A stretch of 43,544 nucleotides of DNA from Oceanotoga teriensis (GTDB taxonomy: Bacteria; Thermotogota; Thermotogae; Petrotogales; Petrotogaceae): the NCBI RefSeq assembly GCF_003148465.1, contig NZ_QGGI01000019.1, forward strand, positions 1 through 43,544, given 5' to 3'. A program made the position numbers and the translations under genes. The notes below the pieces were generated by a model. It made no database searches. It had not been told where the DNA came from and saw only the letters and a list, made by a program, of their open reading frames with translations. Of the stretch, positions 1-8,079 are shown one piece after another. Numbering within the stretch: the first letter of the stretch is position 1; each line of letters starts with the position of its first letter.

Positions 1-1
1 A

Positions 2-88
2 ACTGCTGAAAGTGTTAATTCTAACTCTGAAAATCTCATTAAAATATCTGAAGATTTGATTCAAAAAATTAAATTATTTAAAATATAA
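2..88 (+). CDS. C-terminal end of a methyl-accepting chemotaxis protein (partial)
   Basis: The window opens inside a reading frame that ends at TAA 86-88. The 28 visible residues (TAESVNSNSENL, then a helix rich in I, K and E, ending KLFKI) look like the last heptads of the cytoplasmic coiled-coil of a chemotaxis receptor, which commonly ends in a short helix and a KF-x tail. A rho-independent terminator follows at 118, so this is the 3' end of a transcription unit. Only the tail is seen, so neither ligand nor membrane topology can be judged. A different coiled-coil protein is possible. Confidence 0.55.
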   Translation, partial: TAESVNSNSENLIKISEDLIQKIKLFKI

Positions 89-117
89 AAACAAATATTA
101 AGCATAAAAACAAAAAA

Positions 118-153
118 AGAAATCGTTATTTTTTAATACGGTTTCTTTTTTTT
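118..153 (+). terminator. Rho-independent terminator after the chemotaxis receptor
   Basis: A 9-bp stem (AGAAATCGT 118-126 with ACGGTTTCT 138-146, one T-G wobble) is followed by eight T residues. Confidence 0.85.
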
Positions 154-195
154 ATTAAAACACATTATTTTATAAAAAACTAAAAATAATATATG

Positions 196-224
196 TTTTA
201 CTAAAAAATATATTAAGCTATAAT
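196..224 (+). promoter_or_regulatory. Candidate promoter of the first PTS operon
   Basis: TTTTAC (196-201), a 17-nt spacer and a consensus TATAAT (219-224) stand 34 nt before the start codon at 259. The interval also holds a short palindrome around AAGCTT (231-240). The ribosome binding site is GGGGG at 247-251. The -35 box is weak. Confidence 0.5.
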
Positions 225-258
225 TATTTTGAAAGCTTTATAAAAAGGGGGTATATAA

Positions 259-2157
259 ATGAAAATAACACAAAGGCAATCAGATTTTTTAAAAATTCTT
301 TTAAACGATGAAAATATAAACATAAATAAAATCTCTGATCTATTGAATGTTAGCCCTCAAACGGTAAAACAAGAAATACAAGATTTAAAAAAACTTTTCA
401 TAAAATATGAAATAGAAATTTATCTAAACAATAAAAATGAAATAATACTATATGGACATGAAAATATATTAAAAATGCTAAAAGAAACAGAAGACTTAAA
501 TGAATTTGAAATAGATAATCAAATAATACTTTTAATAATATTACAAAAAAACTATTTAACTTTGCAAGATATTGCAGATGAATTATATACAAGCCGTTCA
601 CTCGTAGAAAAACATATGCAAAAAATAATTAAAAAAAATCAAAATATATATTCCAAAAGAAGACATGGAATAATATTCAAAGGCTCTACATTATTAAAAA
701 GAAATATTTTCATAAATTTATTATTTCCATATTTTTCTGGAATAAACTTTAAAAAAGAAATATCAAAATTTAATGAAATACATTTTCCAATACTAAATTA
801 TTTAAATGAAAAAACCATAAACAATACTATAAAAATAATAGAAGAAATATTAAAAATTGAAATGTACACCGATGAATCAACCAATAAAATTTTTCTCTCT
901 ATCTTACTTTTAATATATGAAAAAGAAAACAATATTCAATACATAAAAGATCCCATAATAAAAGAATATGATAAAAATTCTAAATATGAAATAATAATAA
1001 ATAATATACAGAAAATAATCAATTTAAATAAAGACGAAAAAAATTATATAATACATATTTTAGAAAATTCAAAAAAAATAGAATTAAATAATAAAGAAAA
1101 CATGATAAAAAAAATGTCACCATTAATAACAGAAATATTAGAAATAATAAAAAACACAGTTGGAATAAACCTACAAAATGATCAAATATTGATAAAAAAT
1201 TTTTCTACACATGTTTATACATCTTTAATAGAAAAAATAAAATTTCAAGAATTAATAGATGTAAAAAATACCTTTAAGGAGTTTAAACGACAATATCCAC
1301 TTGCTTATGAAATGGCGACAATATCAGCTCAATTCATAGAAAAAAAGTATAATATTTCTTTATCTCAAGAAGACATAGTATATTTCACAATACACTTTCA
1401 ATCAGCACTCGAAAGATCTAAAGAAAAAACAAGAAAAGTAAAAACTATAATAATATGCCATTATGGAATTTCAGTTTCAGAATTAATAAAATTAAAATTA
1501 AATAGATTATTTCCAGAATTACAAATAAAAAAAGTATTAACTATACAAGAATATAAAAAAATGAAAGATCAAATACAAAAAGAAAAATATGATTTCATAA
1601 TAACTACTGAAAAAATCATTGAAGAAAAAATCCCCCTAATTTATGTAACTCCAATGCTCTTAGAACAAGAATTAAACAAAATAAGAAAAGTAATAAACTG
1701 TAAAAAAATAAATAATATTCTCACGATAAAAGTATTAGAATCAAAAATAATAAACACAAATCAAAAAAATGTAAAAAACATAATAATAGAAGGCATTAAA
1801 TATTTAATAGAAAACAATTATGTAAAAAAAGAATATTTAAATTCTGTTCTCGAAAGAGAAAAAATCTCTTCAACAAATTTAAATACTATAGCTATACCCC
1901 ATGGGAATCCAAAATTTGTAAAGGAAACAAAAATGGTAATTTTAAGACTTAAAAACTCCATAATATGGAATGATTCAAAAGTAAATATAATTTTTTTATT
2001 TGCCGCTAGCGAAGAAACAGTAAAATTAAATCCTTTATTATTATCTACTTTTTATAAAAATCTATCAAAAAAAGAGATAGAAGAAAAAATACAACAAATA
2101 ATAAAATATGATGATGAAAAATTCAGAAGATATTTATCTGAAATAATAAACTATTAA
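259..2157 (+). CDS. PTS-regulated transcriptional activator (BglG/MtlR type) with HTH, PRD, EIIB-like and EIIA domains
   Basis: A 632-residue regulator expected to switch on the adjacent EIIA and EIIBC genes in response to PTS flux. From the N-terminus there are two helix-turn-helix segments (about 5-40, SDLLNVSPQTVKQEI, and 95-125), a degenerate first PRD region, and a clearer PRD at about 300-390 with candidate phosphorylatable histidines H318 (FSTHVYTS) and H379 (YFTIHFQS). An EIIB-like domain has Cys400 (IIICHYGIS) and a fructose-type EIIA domain has H548 (IAIPHGN). The layout matches MtlR/LicR-type DNA-binding activators rather than the short RNA-binding BglG antiterminators. It begins 18 nt upstream of EIIA in the same orientation, so it is probably co-transcribed with its targets. 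The sugar cannot be deduced. Confidence 0.85.
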   Translation: MKITQRQSDFLKILLNDENININKISDLLNVSPQTVKQEIQDLKKLFIKYEIEIYLNNKNEIILYGHENILKMLKETEDLNEFEIDNQIILLIILQKNYLTLQDIADELYTSRSLVEKHMQKIIKKNQNIYSKRRHGIIFKGSTLLKRNIFINLLFPYFSGINFKKEISKFNEIHFPILNYLNEKTINNTIKIIEEILKIEMYTDESTNKIFLSILLLIYEKENNIQYIKDPIIKEYDKNSKYEIIINNIQKIINLNKDEKNYIIHILENSKKIELNNKENMIKKMSPLITEILEIIKNTVGINLQNDQILIKNFSTHVYTSLIEKIKFQELIDVKNTFKEFKRQYPLAYEMATISAQFIEKKYNISLSQEDIVYFTIHFQSALERSKEKTRKVKTIIICHYGISVSELIKLKLNRLFPELQIKKVLTIQEYKKMKDQIQKEKYDFIITTEKIIEEKIPLIYVTPMLLEQELNKIRKVINCKKINNILTIKVLESKIINTNQKNVKNIIIEGIKYLIENNYVKKEYLNSVLEREKISSTNLNTIAIPHGNPKFVKETKMVILRLKNSIIWNDSKVNIIFLFAASEETVKLNPLLLSTFYKNLSKKEIEEKIQQIIKYDDEKFRRYLSEIINY

Positions 2158-2175
2158 AAATGGAGGATTAAAAAT

Positions 2176-2637
2176 ATGATAGAACAAATGCTAAAACCAG
2201 AATACATAATAAATGATGTAGAAATCCCATCAAAGACTAAAGAAGATGCCATAAAAAAAATCAGCGAAATATGCTCAGAAAAACAACCCCTAAACGAAAA
2301 AGAACTAAGTAAAAGTTTTTTAAAAAGAGAAAAAATTGACTCAACAGGCTTTGGCAATCACATTGCAATACCTCATGCAAAAATAAAAAAACTTAAATCA
2401 CCTATGATATCTATAATAAGATTCAAAGAAGAAATAAATTGGAATTCAATAGATGAAAAACCAGTAAAAGTTGCAATAGCTCTAGTAATGCCATATTCTG
2501 ATGAACAAAATATGCATTTAAAAATAATATCAAAATTTGCAAGAAATCTTGTAAATGAAGATTTTTTAAACAAATTAATAAAAGAAAAAGATAGTAAAAA
2601 ATTATATAAATACATAATAGAAAAACTGGGGGAATAA
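2176..2637 (+). CDS. PTS fructose-family EIIA component
   Basis: A 153-residue cytoplasmic phosphocarrier that takes phosphate from HPr and hands it to the EIIB domain encoded next. The fructose/mannitol-type EIIA signature GNHIAIPHAKI contains the active histidine H67. Length is normal for a stand-alone EIIA. GGAGG at 2162-2166 precedes the ATG, and the stop lies 2 nt before the EIIBC start, so translation is probably coupled. No EI or HPr gene is in the window. Confidence 0.92.
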   Translation: MIEQMLKPEYIINDVEIPSKTKEDAIKKISEICSEKQPLNEKELSKSFLKREKIDSTGFGNHIAIPHAKIKKLKSPMISIIRFKEEINWNSIDEKPVKVAIALVMPYSDEQNMHLKIISKFARNLVNEDFLNKLIKEKDSKKLYKYIIEKLGE

Positions 2638-2639
2638 AT

Positions 2640-4037
2640 ATGAAAATTATTGGAGTTACAAAATGTCCTACTGGAATAGCTCATACATATATCGCCGCTG
2701 AAAAAATCGAACAAACTGCAAAAAAATTGGGCTATGAAGTAAAAGTAGAAACACAAGGTTCTCAAGGGACAGAAAACAAATTAACTTCTGAAGAAATAAA
2801 AAATGCAGATTATGTGATAATAGCTGCCGATGTTGCAATAGATGAAAAAGAAAGATTTGATGGAAAATACATAACTGAAATATCTATAAAAAATATAATA
2901 AAAAATCCAGAAACAATAATAAAAAACTTAAAAAATTCTTCAATTCTTTATAAAGAAAAAAACACCCAAACAAATAAAGATTCAGCAAAAAACTCAAATG
3001 CCATAAAACAATTGATGAATGGTGCATCACATATGATACCATTTGTTGTTGTGGGAGGACTTTTCATAGCTTTAGCACTTGCGATTGGTGGAATTCCCAC
3101 ATCAGAAGGAATGATAATAAAATCAACTTTTTGGAACAAAGTAAATCAAATAGGAGCACTTGGTTTTGATTTAATGTACCCCATACTTGCAGGGTTTATA
3201 GCATTTTCAATATCGGGAAGAGCTTCATTAGCACCAGCAATGATATCGGCAAAAGTTGCAGTATCTCCTGAAATTCTTGGAACAGAAGCAGGAACTGGAT
3301 TTTTAGGTTGTATAGTTGTTGGATATGCTGCAGGATATCTTGTAAAATGGATGAATAGCTGGAAAGTTCCAAAAACAATTAAACCAGTAATGCCAATATT
3401 TGTAATACCTTTGCTTGGAGTAGGAATAATATCTTCGGCATTCATATTAATACTTGGAAAACCGGTAGCATGGTTAATGACAAATCTAAACATATTTTTG
3501 GGAACATTATCTGAAAACTCCTCAACTGGAATACTTCTTGGAATAATACTTGGAGCATTGGTAGCAATAGATATGGGAGGTCCTTTTAATAAAGTTGCAT
3601 TTTTATTTGGTGTTGCTTCAATAACAGAAGGAAACCCTCAAATAATGGGAGCTGTTGCCTGTGCAATACCTGTACCACCTCTAGCAATGGGACTTGCAAC
3701 CTTAATAAATAAAAATGTTTTTACAGATGAAGAAAAAGGATCTGGAATATCAGCATTATTAATGGGTTTAATAGGAATAACAGAAGGGGCTATTCCATTC
3801 GCTTCTGCAGATCCAAAAAGAGTTTTACCGAGTATAATTATTGGTAGTTCTGTAGCTTCATCGCTTGGAATGATTTTTAATATAACAGACAATGTTCCTC
3901 ATGGTGGTCCTATAGTAGGATTTCTTGGTGCAACAAATAATCTACCATTATTTTTAACATGTATTGCTATAGGTAGCTTAGTATCTGCAATGATGATAGT
4001 AATTCTAAAAAATAAAAAATTAAAAAAATTATCTTAA
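2640..4037 (+). CDS. PTS fructose-family EIIBC permease
   Basis: A 465-residue membrane protein that imports and phosphorylates a sugar. Residues 1-100 form the EIIB domain with phosphocysteine C9 in KCPTGIAHTY. After a linker of about 30 residues the EIIC domain (130-465) shows about nine hydrophobic segments and typical fructose EIIC signatures (AMISAKVAVSP, DMGGPFNKVAF, GITEGAIPF, DNVPHGGP). The whole system is split as regulator / EIIA / EIIBC, unlike single-chain FruA. There is no phosphofructokinase neighbour, so the substrate could be fructose or a related hexose derivative. Confidence 0.92.
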   Translation: MKIIGVTKCPTGIAHTYIAAEKIEQTAKKLGYEVKVETQGSQGTENKLTSEEIKNADYVIIAADVAIDEKERFDGKYITEISIKNIIKNPETIIKNLKNSSILYKEKNTQTNKDSAKNSNAIKQLMNGASHMIPFVVVGGLFIALALAIGGIPTSEGMIIKSTFWNKVNQIGALGFDLMYPILAGFIAFSISGRASLAPAMISAKVAVSPEILGTEAGTGFLGCIVVGYAAGYLVKWMNSWKVPKTIKPVMPIFVIPLLGVGIISSAFILILGKPVAWLMTNLNIFLGTLSENSSTGILLGIILGALVAIDMGGPFNKVAFLFGVASITEGNPQIMGAVACAIPVPPLAMGLATLINKNVFTDEEKGSGISALLMGLIGITEGAIPFASADPKRVLPSIIIGSSVASSLGMIFNITDNVPHGGPIVGFLGATNNLPLFLTCIAIGSLVSAMMIVILKNKKLKKLS

Positions 4038-4041
4038 ACCC

Positions 4042-4086
4042 ATACATCCAAATAGTTAAATAAAACTATTTGGATGTATTTTTATT
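4042..4086 (+). terminator. Strong terminator after EIIBC
   Basis: A perfect 16-bp stem (4042-4057 with 4064-4079) with a 6-nt loop is followed by TATTTTTATT. It starts 5 nt after the EIIBC stop and separates the PTS operon from the dipeptidase gene. Confidence 0.92.
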
Positions 4087-4128
4087 CTATAAACTTCCAT
4101 TATTTTCAATTTTATATCATTACTTAAT

Positions 4129-4156
4129 TTGTATATAAACCTCCATATAATATAAA
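4129..4156 (+). promoter_or_regulatory. Candidate promoter of the isoaspartyl dipeptidase gene
   Basis: TTGTAT (4129-4134), a 16-nt spacer and TATAAA (4151-4156), 27 nt before the ATG. An overlapping TATAAT at 4146 has poor spacing. Confidence 0.4.
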
Positions 4157-4183
4157 ATATAATTAATAAAAGGAGATGATGAA

Positions 4184-5347
4184 ATGATTCTAATTAAAAA
4201 TATAGAAGTATATGCTCCAGAAAAAATTGGAGAAAAAGACGTTTTAATAACAGGAAACAAAATATATAAAATAAGTAATGAAATATCATTAAACACAAAC
4301 TTAAAAATAAAAGTTATCGATGGAAAAAATAAAATATTAATACCTGGATTTATAGATTCACATGTACATATTTTAGGCGGTGGTGGTGAAGGTGGATATA
4401 AAACCAGAACACCTGAAATAACTCTAACAGATCTGACAAAACATGGAATAACAACGGTGATAGGTTGTCTTGGTACAGATGGAACAACAAGAACTATGAG
4501 CAATTTAATAGCAAAAGCAAAAGGTTTAAAGGAAGAAGGAATAAGTTGCTATATTTATACTGGATCTTATCAATTTCCAGTAAAAACATTAACTCAAAAT
4601 ATACAAGACGATATAATATTAATAGAAGAGATAATAGGAGTTGGAGAATTGGCATTATCGGATCATAGATCTTCGCATCCATCAATAGAAGATTTAGTCA
4701 AAGTAGCTTCACAAGCAAGAGTTGGTGGAATTCTCTCCAATAAAGCCGGAATAATAAATATTCATTTAGGAGATGGAAAAGAAAATTTTTCTAAAATACT
4801 ACAAGTTGTTGAAAATACAGAAATTCCTATAACACAATTTTTACCAACACATTGTACAAGAAACCCAAAAGTTTTTGAAGAAGCTCTAAAATATGCGAAA
4901 AAAGGTGGCTATATAGACTTTACAACGAGTACAACCCATAAATTTTTAGAAAATGGAGAAACAAAATGTTCTAAAGCTTTAAAAATAACACTTGAAAAAA
5001 ACATTCCAATAGAAAATATAACCTTTACTTCTGATGGACAGGGAAGCTTACCAAAATTCGATTCAAAAGGAAATTTTATTGGACTCGACATAGGAAAATC
5101 ATCTTCTTTATACGAAGAAGTTAAAAATGCGATAATAAAAGAAAATATTCCTATAGAAAAAGCAATAAAAGTTATAACAGAAAATCCCGCAAAAATATTA
5201 AAATTAAAAAATAAAGGAACCATAGAAGAACAAAAAGATGCCGATATAGTCATATTAGACAAAGATTTAGAAATAAATACAGTGATATCAATGGGAAAAA
5301 TAATGATAGAAAATAAAAAAATAAAAGTAAAAAACACTTTCATATAA
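4184..5347 (+). CDS. iadA: Isoaspartyl (beta-aspartyl) dipeptidase, amidohydrolase superfamily
   Basis: A cytoplasmic metallo-dipeptidase of 387 residues that cleaves isoaspartyl dipeptides left over from damaged proteins. It aligns by eye with E. coli IadA along its length: the glycine-rich HILGGGGEGG loop, TRTPE, the binuclear metal ligands H60 and H62 (DSHVHIL), H194 (IHLGDG), H223 (LPTHCTRN) and the catalytic aspartate D284 (TSDGQGS). At the position of the bridging carboxylated lysine of E. coli IadA (IGVK) this protein appears to carry Glu155 in GVGELALSDHRS. GGAG at 4172 sets the start. It is monocistronic, between its own promoter and a convergent gene. Confidence 0.9.
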   Translation: MILIKNIEVYAPEKIGEKDVLITGNKIYKISNEISLNTNLKIKVIDGKNKILIPGFIDSHVHILGGGGEGGYKTRTPEITLTDLTKHGITTVIGCLGTDGTTRTMSNLIAKAKGLKEEGISCYIYTGSYQFPVKTLTQNIQDDIILIEEIIGVGELALSDHRSSHPSIEDLVKVASQARVGGILSNKAGIINIHLGDGKENFSKILQVVENTEIPITQFLPTHCTRNPKVFEEALKYAKKGGYIDFTTSTTHKFLENGETKCSKALKITLEKNIPIENITFTSDGQGSLPKFDSKGNFIGLDIGKSSSLYEEVKNAIIKENIPIEKAIKVITENPAKILKLKNKGTIEEQKDADIVILDKDLEINTVISMGKIMIENKKIKVKNTFI

Positions 5348-5361
5348 AAAAATTAATTTAA

Positions 5362-6036
5362 CTATTTAATACCTCTTTTTTTAGCTTCCATAGATTCATT
5401 TAAATGAACTAAATTATGCCTTGTTGCTGGCATTAAAATGATACCGGCAACGTTTTTTTTACCCCAAAAATCTATCAACCAAACAGATTTTTCTGTTTCT
5501 AAAACAGCTTTTTCATCTATAATTCTTTTAAGACTATCTTCTGAAAACTTCCTCTTAAAATCTTCAAATTTTAATTTTTTAATTATATCTCTTGTTTTTT
5601 CTCCAACCAAATCTCTATATTCTTTAAGAGCAATCATATTGATTTCATTACTAAAATGGAGTATTTCTTCTTCAGACAAAGAATTACCGGTATCAGTAAT
5701 TTTAGAATTCAACCTCTCATATACACCAGAAGAAACTAAAACCTGTTGATCATTATTCACAAGTATATTCATAGTAATATCTTCTATTCTTGTAGAATGC
5801 CAAATACCATAGGCTATGGTTCTCCCTTTCTTTTGAACAGCTCTTTTAAAAGTCAACTCATCGAGATCTTTCCATAAATCATCTTCAAAAGTTTCTAAAC
5901 CTATATCGCTTATATTTGAAGAATGAACCATTGCATGAAGCTTTAAACATAAATCAATACTCTCATTAAAAAAACTCTTTTTTAATATAATACTTCTGAG
6001 ATACTTCAACTGAGCATTCCAAACTTTTCTATCCAT
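5362..6036 (-). CDS. DinB/YfiT-like four-helix-bundle protein
   Basis: A 224-residue soluble protein. Histidines in helix-like contexts (H34 and H38 in LHAMVH, H80 in WHSTRIED, H207 and H211 in RHNLVHLNE) and the C-terminal TRHNLVHL signature suggest the DinB superfamily, whose members use a three-histidine metal site. Some act as thiol-dependent transferases and many are stress-induced with unknown activity. GGGGGG just upstream is a strong ribosome binding site. It is convergent with iadA and divergent from trmB. The enzymatic role is not known. Confidence 0.6.
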   Translation of the reverse strand: MDRKVWNAQLKYLRSIILKKSFFNESIDLCLKLHAMVHSSNISDIGLETFEDDLWKDLDELTFKRAVQKKGRTIAYGIWHSTRIEDITMNILVNNDQQVLVSSGVYERLNSKITDTGNSLSEEEILHFSNEINMIALKEYRDLVGEKTRDIIKKLKFEDFKRKFSEDSLKRIIDEKAVLETEKSVWLIDFWGKKNVAGIILMPATRHNLVHLNESMEAKKRGIK

Positions 6037-6080
6037 TTTTATCCCCCCATAAAAATCATTTAATACTTTAGTATACTATA

Positions 6081-6108
6081 ATTATAACTCTAAATCTAAA
6101 AAAAACAA
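6081..6108 (-). promoter_or_regulatory. Promoter of the DinB-like gene
   Basis: On the minus strand, TTGTTT (6108-6103), a 16-nt spacer and TATAAT (6086-6081) lie 45 nt upstream of the start codon. Confidence 0.55.
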
Positions 6109-6187
6109 TATTTTTAATAAAAAACAAATTATTACTATTTAGAAGCATTTATCAACCAAAAAATGAAAATATGTATAAATTAAGAGC

Positions 6188-6217
6188 TTGCTAAATTAAT
6201 AACAAATATGGTATAAT
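6188..6217 (+). promoter_or_regulatory. Extended -10 promoter of the TrmB operon
   Basis: TTGCTA (6188-6193), 18-nt spacer, TATAAT (6212-6217) preceded by TGG, giving TGnTATAAT at 6209-6217. Confidence 0.65.
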
Positions 6218-6235
6218 AGTCACCGAAAGTAACTA
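6217..6235 (+). promoter_or_regulatory. Candidate operator overlapping the start site of trmB transcription
   Basis: A 19-bp imperfect palindrome, TAGTnAC - 5 nt - GTnACTA, starts at the last base of the -10 box and covers the predicted transcription start. This placement suits a repressor, most simply TrmB acting on its own promoter. Binding is inference. Confidence 0.4.
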
Positions 6236-6255
6236 CTAAAATAGAGGTTGATAAA

Positions 6256-7071
6256 ATGGAAAATATTTTAAACACATTAAAAATGTTCGGATTCACAGAA
6301 TATGAATCAAAAGTGTATATAACTCTTTTAAAAACGGGAAAATCATCTGGTTATGAAATAAGTAAAAATTCTTCAGTTCCAAGATCCAAAGTATATAACA
6401 TACTTGAAATTCTAATAAAAAAAGGATGTATAGTTCACACAAAAAATACAAATCCTATCTATTATGATGCAATTCCAATAAATGAATTAATAAAAAACTT
6501 AGAATACAAATACAATAAAGCTTTAGAAAATATAAGTTATGAATTAAATGAATACAACAGAAAAGTTGATATGGATAATATGTGGCATATAGAAGGGTAC
6601 GAAAATACATTTAACAAATGTAGAAATATGATACAAAACACAAAAAACGAACTTTACTTACAAATTTGGGAAGAAGATTATAAAGAAATAAAAGAAGATT
6701 TAGAAAAATTTGAAAGTAGTGGAAAAAAACTTCTATTAATATTTTATAGTAAAAACCATAATTACAAATTAAACATAAAAAATTATTACCCACATGGTTT
6801 TGAAGATGAAAAAGAAAAAGAATTCGGTGGTAGATGGATTAATATAGTATCAGATTCAAATCAAGTAATATTTGGCCATATAAAAAATACTAAAAACGCT
6901 GAAGTAATATGGACAGAAAGCAATTCTTTGATATTTCTGGCAAAAGAATATATAAAACATGATGCTTATACATTAAAAATAATAGAAAAATTTGGAAAAG
7001 TTTTAGAAGAAGAGTATCACTATTCTGATAAAGATTTTAGAAACATATTTGAAAAGTTAGAAATTAAATAG
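6256..7071 (+). CDS. TrmB-family transcriptional regulator
   Basis: 271 residues with an N-terminal winged helix-turn-helix (about 5-70; GFTEYESKVYITLLKTG and SSVPRSKVYNILEILIKKG are hallmark TrmB/IPR002831 patterns), a coiled-coil linker (75-110) and a C-terminal effector domain related to the phospholipase-D-like TrmB sensor fold. Archaeal and Thermotogota members respond to small metabolites. It precedes the TSUP permease and ornithine cyclodeaminase-like genes in the same orientation, so it probably controls them; the ligand is unknown. The start follows GAGG at 6243. It ends with TAG, evidence that UAG is a true stop in this host. Confidence 0.85.
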   Translation: MENILNTLKMFGFTEYESKVYITLLKTGKSSGYEISKNSSVPRSKVYNILEILIKKGCIVHTKNTNPIYYDAIPINELIKNLEYKYNKALENISYELNEYNRKVDMDNMWHIEGYENTFNKCRNMIQNTKNELYLQIWEEDYKEIKEDLEKFESSGKKLLLIFYSKNHNYKLNIKNYYPHGFEDEKEKEFGGRWINIVSDSNQVIFGHIKNTKNAEVIWTESNSLIFLAKEYIKHDAYTLKIIEKFGKVLEEEYHYSDKDFRNIFEKLEIK

Positions 7072-7083
7072 AGTTTCAAAAAG

Positions 7084-7172
7084 CTATACCTCAAAAAATA
7101 ATTAATAAAATTATAAATAATTCTTTGAAAGGAGGTCAATATAGTATAAAATTTTTCTTTATGGAGGTATAG
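7084..7172 (+). promoter_or_regulatory. Leader with a sequence complementary to the TSUP ribosome binding site
   Basis: CTATACCTC (7084-7092) is perfectly complementary to GAGGTATAG (7164-7172), which contains the Shine-Dalgarno sequence of the gene starting at 7177. A second GGAGGT at 7131-7136 could compete for the same anti-SD. This could be a translational switch in the transcript. No known riboswitch class is recognised. Confidence 0.35.
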
Positions 7173-7176
7173 AAGC

Positions 7177-8058
7177 ATGGTAAGCATACTTTTGATTTTG
7201 ATAGTTGTTGTTAACGGATTTTTTGGATTTATATTTTTCAAAGACTTCATAAAAAATAAAAATGAAGCATTTAAAGAAAAGGGAAATGGTTTATTCTTAT
7301 CTATTTGGTCCATAGTTTTATATTTTTTATCAACATTTGGAATATCCGATTTTGCACTTTCAACAGTTTTATACAGAAAAAGTGGATTGGTAACAGATAA
7401 AAAACTTCCAGGCACATTAAACACTCAATGCGTTATACCAGTTGCAATAATGGCATTGTCTTATATTTCTGTAATAAAAGTAGATGTTTTAACTCTAATA
7501 TTGTGTATTATTTCTCAAATGATAGGTGCTTATCTTGGCCCAAGATTTGTAGTTAAACTCTCTGAAAAAGCGATAAGAAGATTTATGAGTATAGGTCTTA
7601 TAATAGCGGCTTTTTTCATACTTGCAGGAAAATTCAATATATTACCATCTGGTGGAAATGAAACAGGATTAAGAGGTATAAAATTAATAATAGCTATGAT
7701 TTCATTATTTGTTTTTGGGGCATTAAATAATATAGGAATAGGTTCATATGCACCAACAATGGCAGTAATTTATGCACTTGGATTAAATCCTGGAATTGCT
7801 TTTCCAATAATGATGGGAGCTTGTACATTTTCTGTTCCTCTTGGAAGTATAGAATTTGTAAGACTCGGAGAATACTCAAGAAAAATAACCTTCTTCACAT
7901 CCATATTCGGAATAATAGGTGTTTTAATAGCAGTTTTTATAGTTAAAAGTCTAAACTTAGAAATGGTTCAATGGATAGTTGTAGCCGTAATACTATATAC
8001 TGCAATAAGCATGATTCTTGAAGAACTTAAAAAACCTAAGACAAAGCAAAATATATAA
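7177..8058 (+). CDS. TSUP (TauE/SafE) family membrane permease
   Basis: 293 residues with about eight hydrophobic segments in two halves, typical of the TSUP/sulfite-exporter TauE family, which moves organosulfur or small organic anions. Recognisable features are GTLNTQCVIPVAIMAL after the first cluster, QMIGAYLGPRFV, and FGALNNIGIGSYAPTMAVIYALGLNP in the second half. It lies between trmB and the ornithine cyclodeaminase-like gene (21 nt downstream) and is probably co-transcribed with both, so the substrate may be an amino- or keto-acid-like molecule. This is inference. Confidence 0.75.
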   Translation: MVSILLILIVVVNGFFGFIFFKDFIKNKNEAFKEKGNGLFLSIWSIVLYFLSTFGISDFALSTVLYRKSGLVTDKKLPGTLNTQCVIPVAIMALSYISVIKVDVLTLILCIISQMIGAYLGPRFVVKLSEKAIRRFMSIGLIIAAFFILAGKFNILPSGGNETGLRGIKLIIAMISLFVFGALNNIGIGSYAPTMAVIYALGLNPGIAFPIMMGACTFSVPLGSIEFVRLGEYSRKITFFTSIFGIIGVLIAVFIVKSLNLEMVQWIVVAVILYTAISMILEELKKPKTKQNI

Positions 8059-8079
8059 AAATTTTAATGGAGGTATTTT

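Noticed and set aside
7161-7172. Three-codon upstream frame (ATG GAG GTA TAG) before the TSUP gene
   Set aside because: It overlaps the permease RBS and the nearest SD-like sequence is 24 nt upstream; probably chance.
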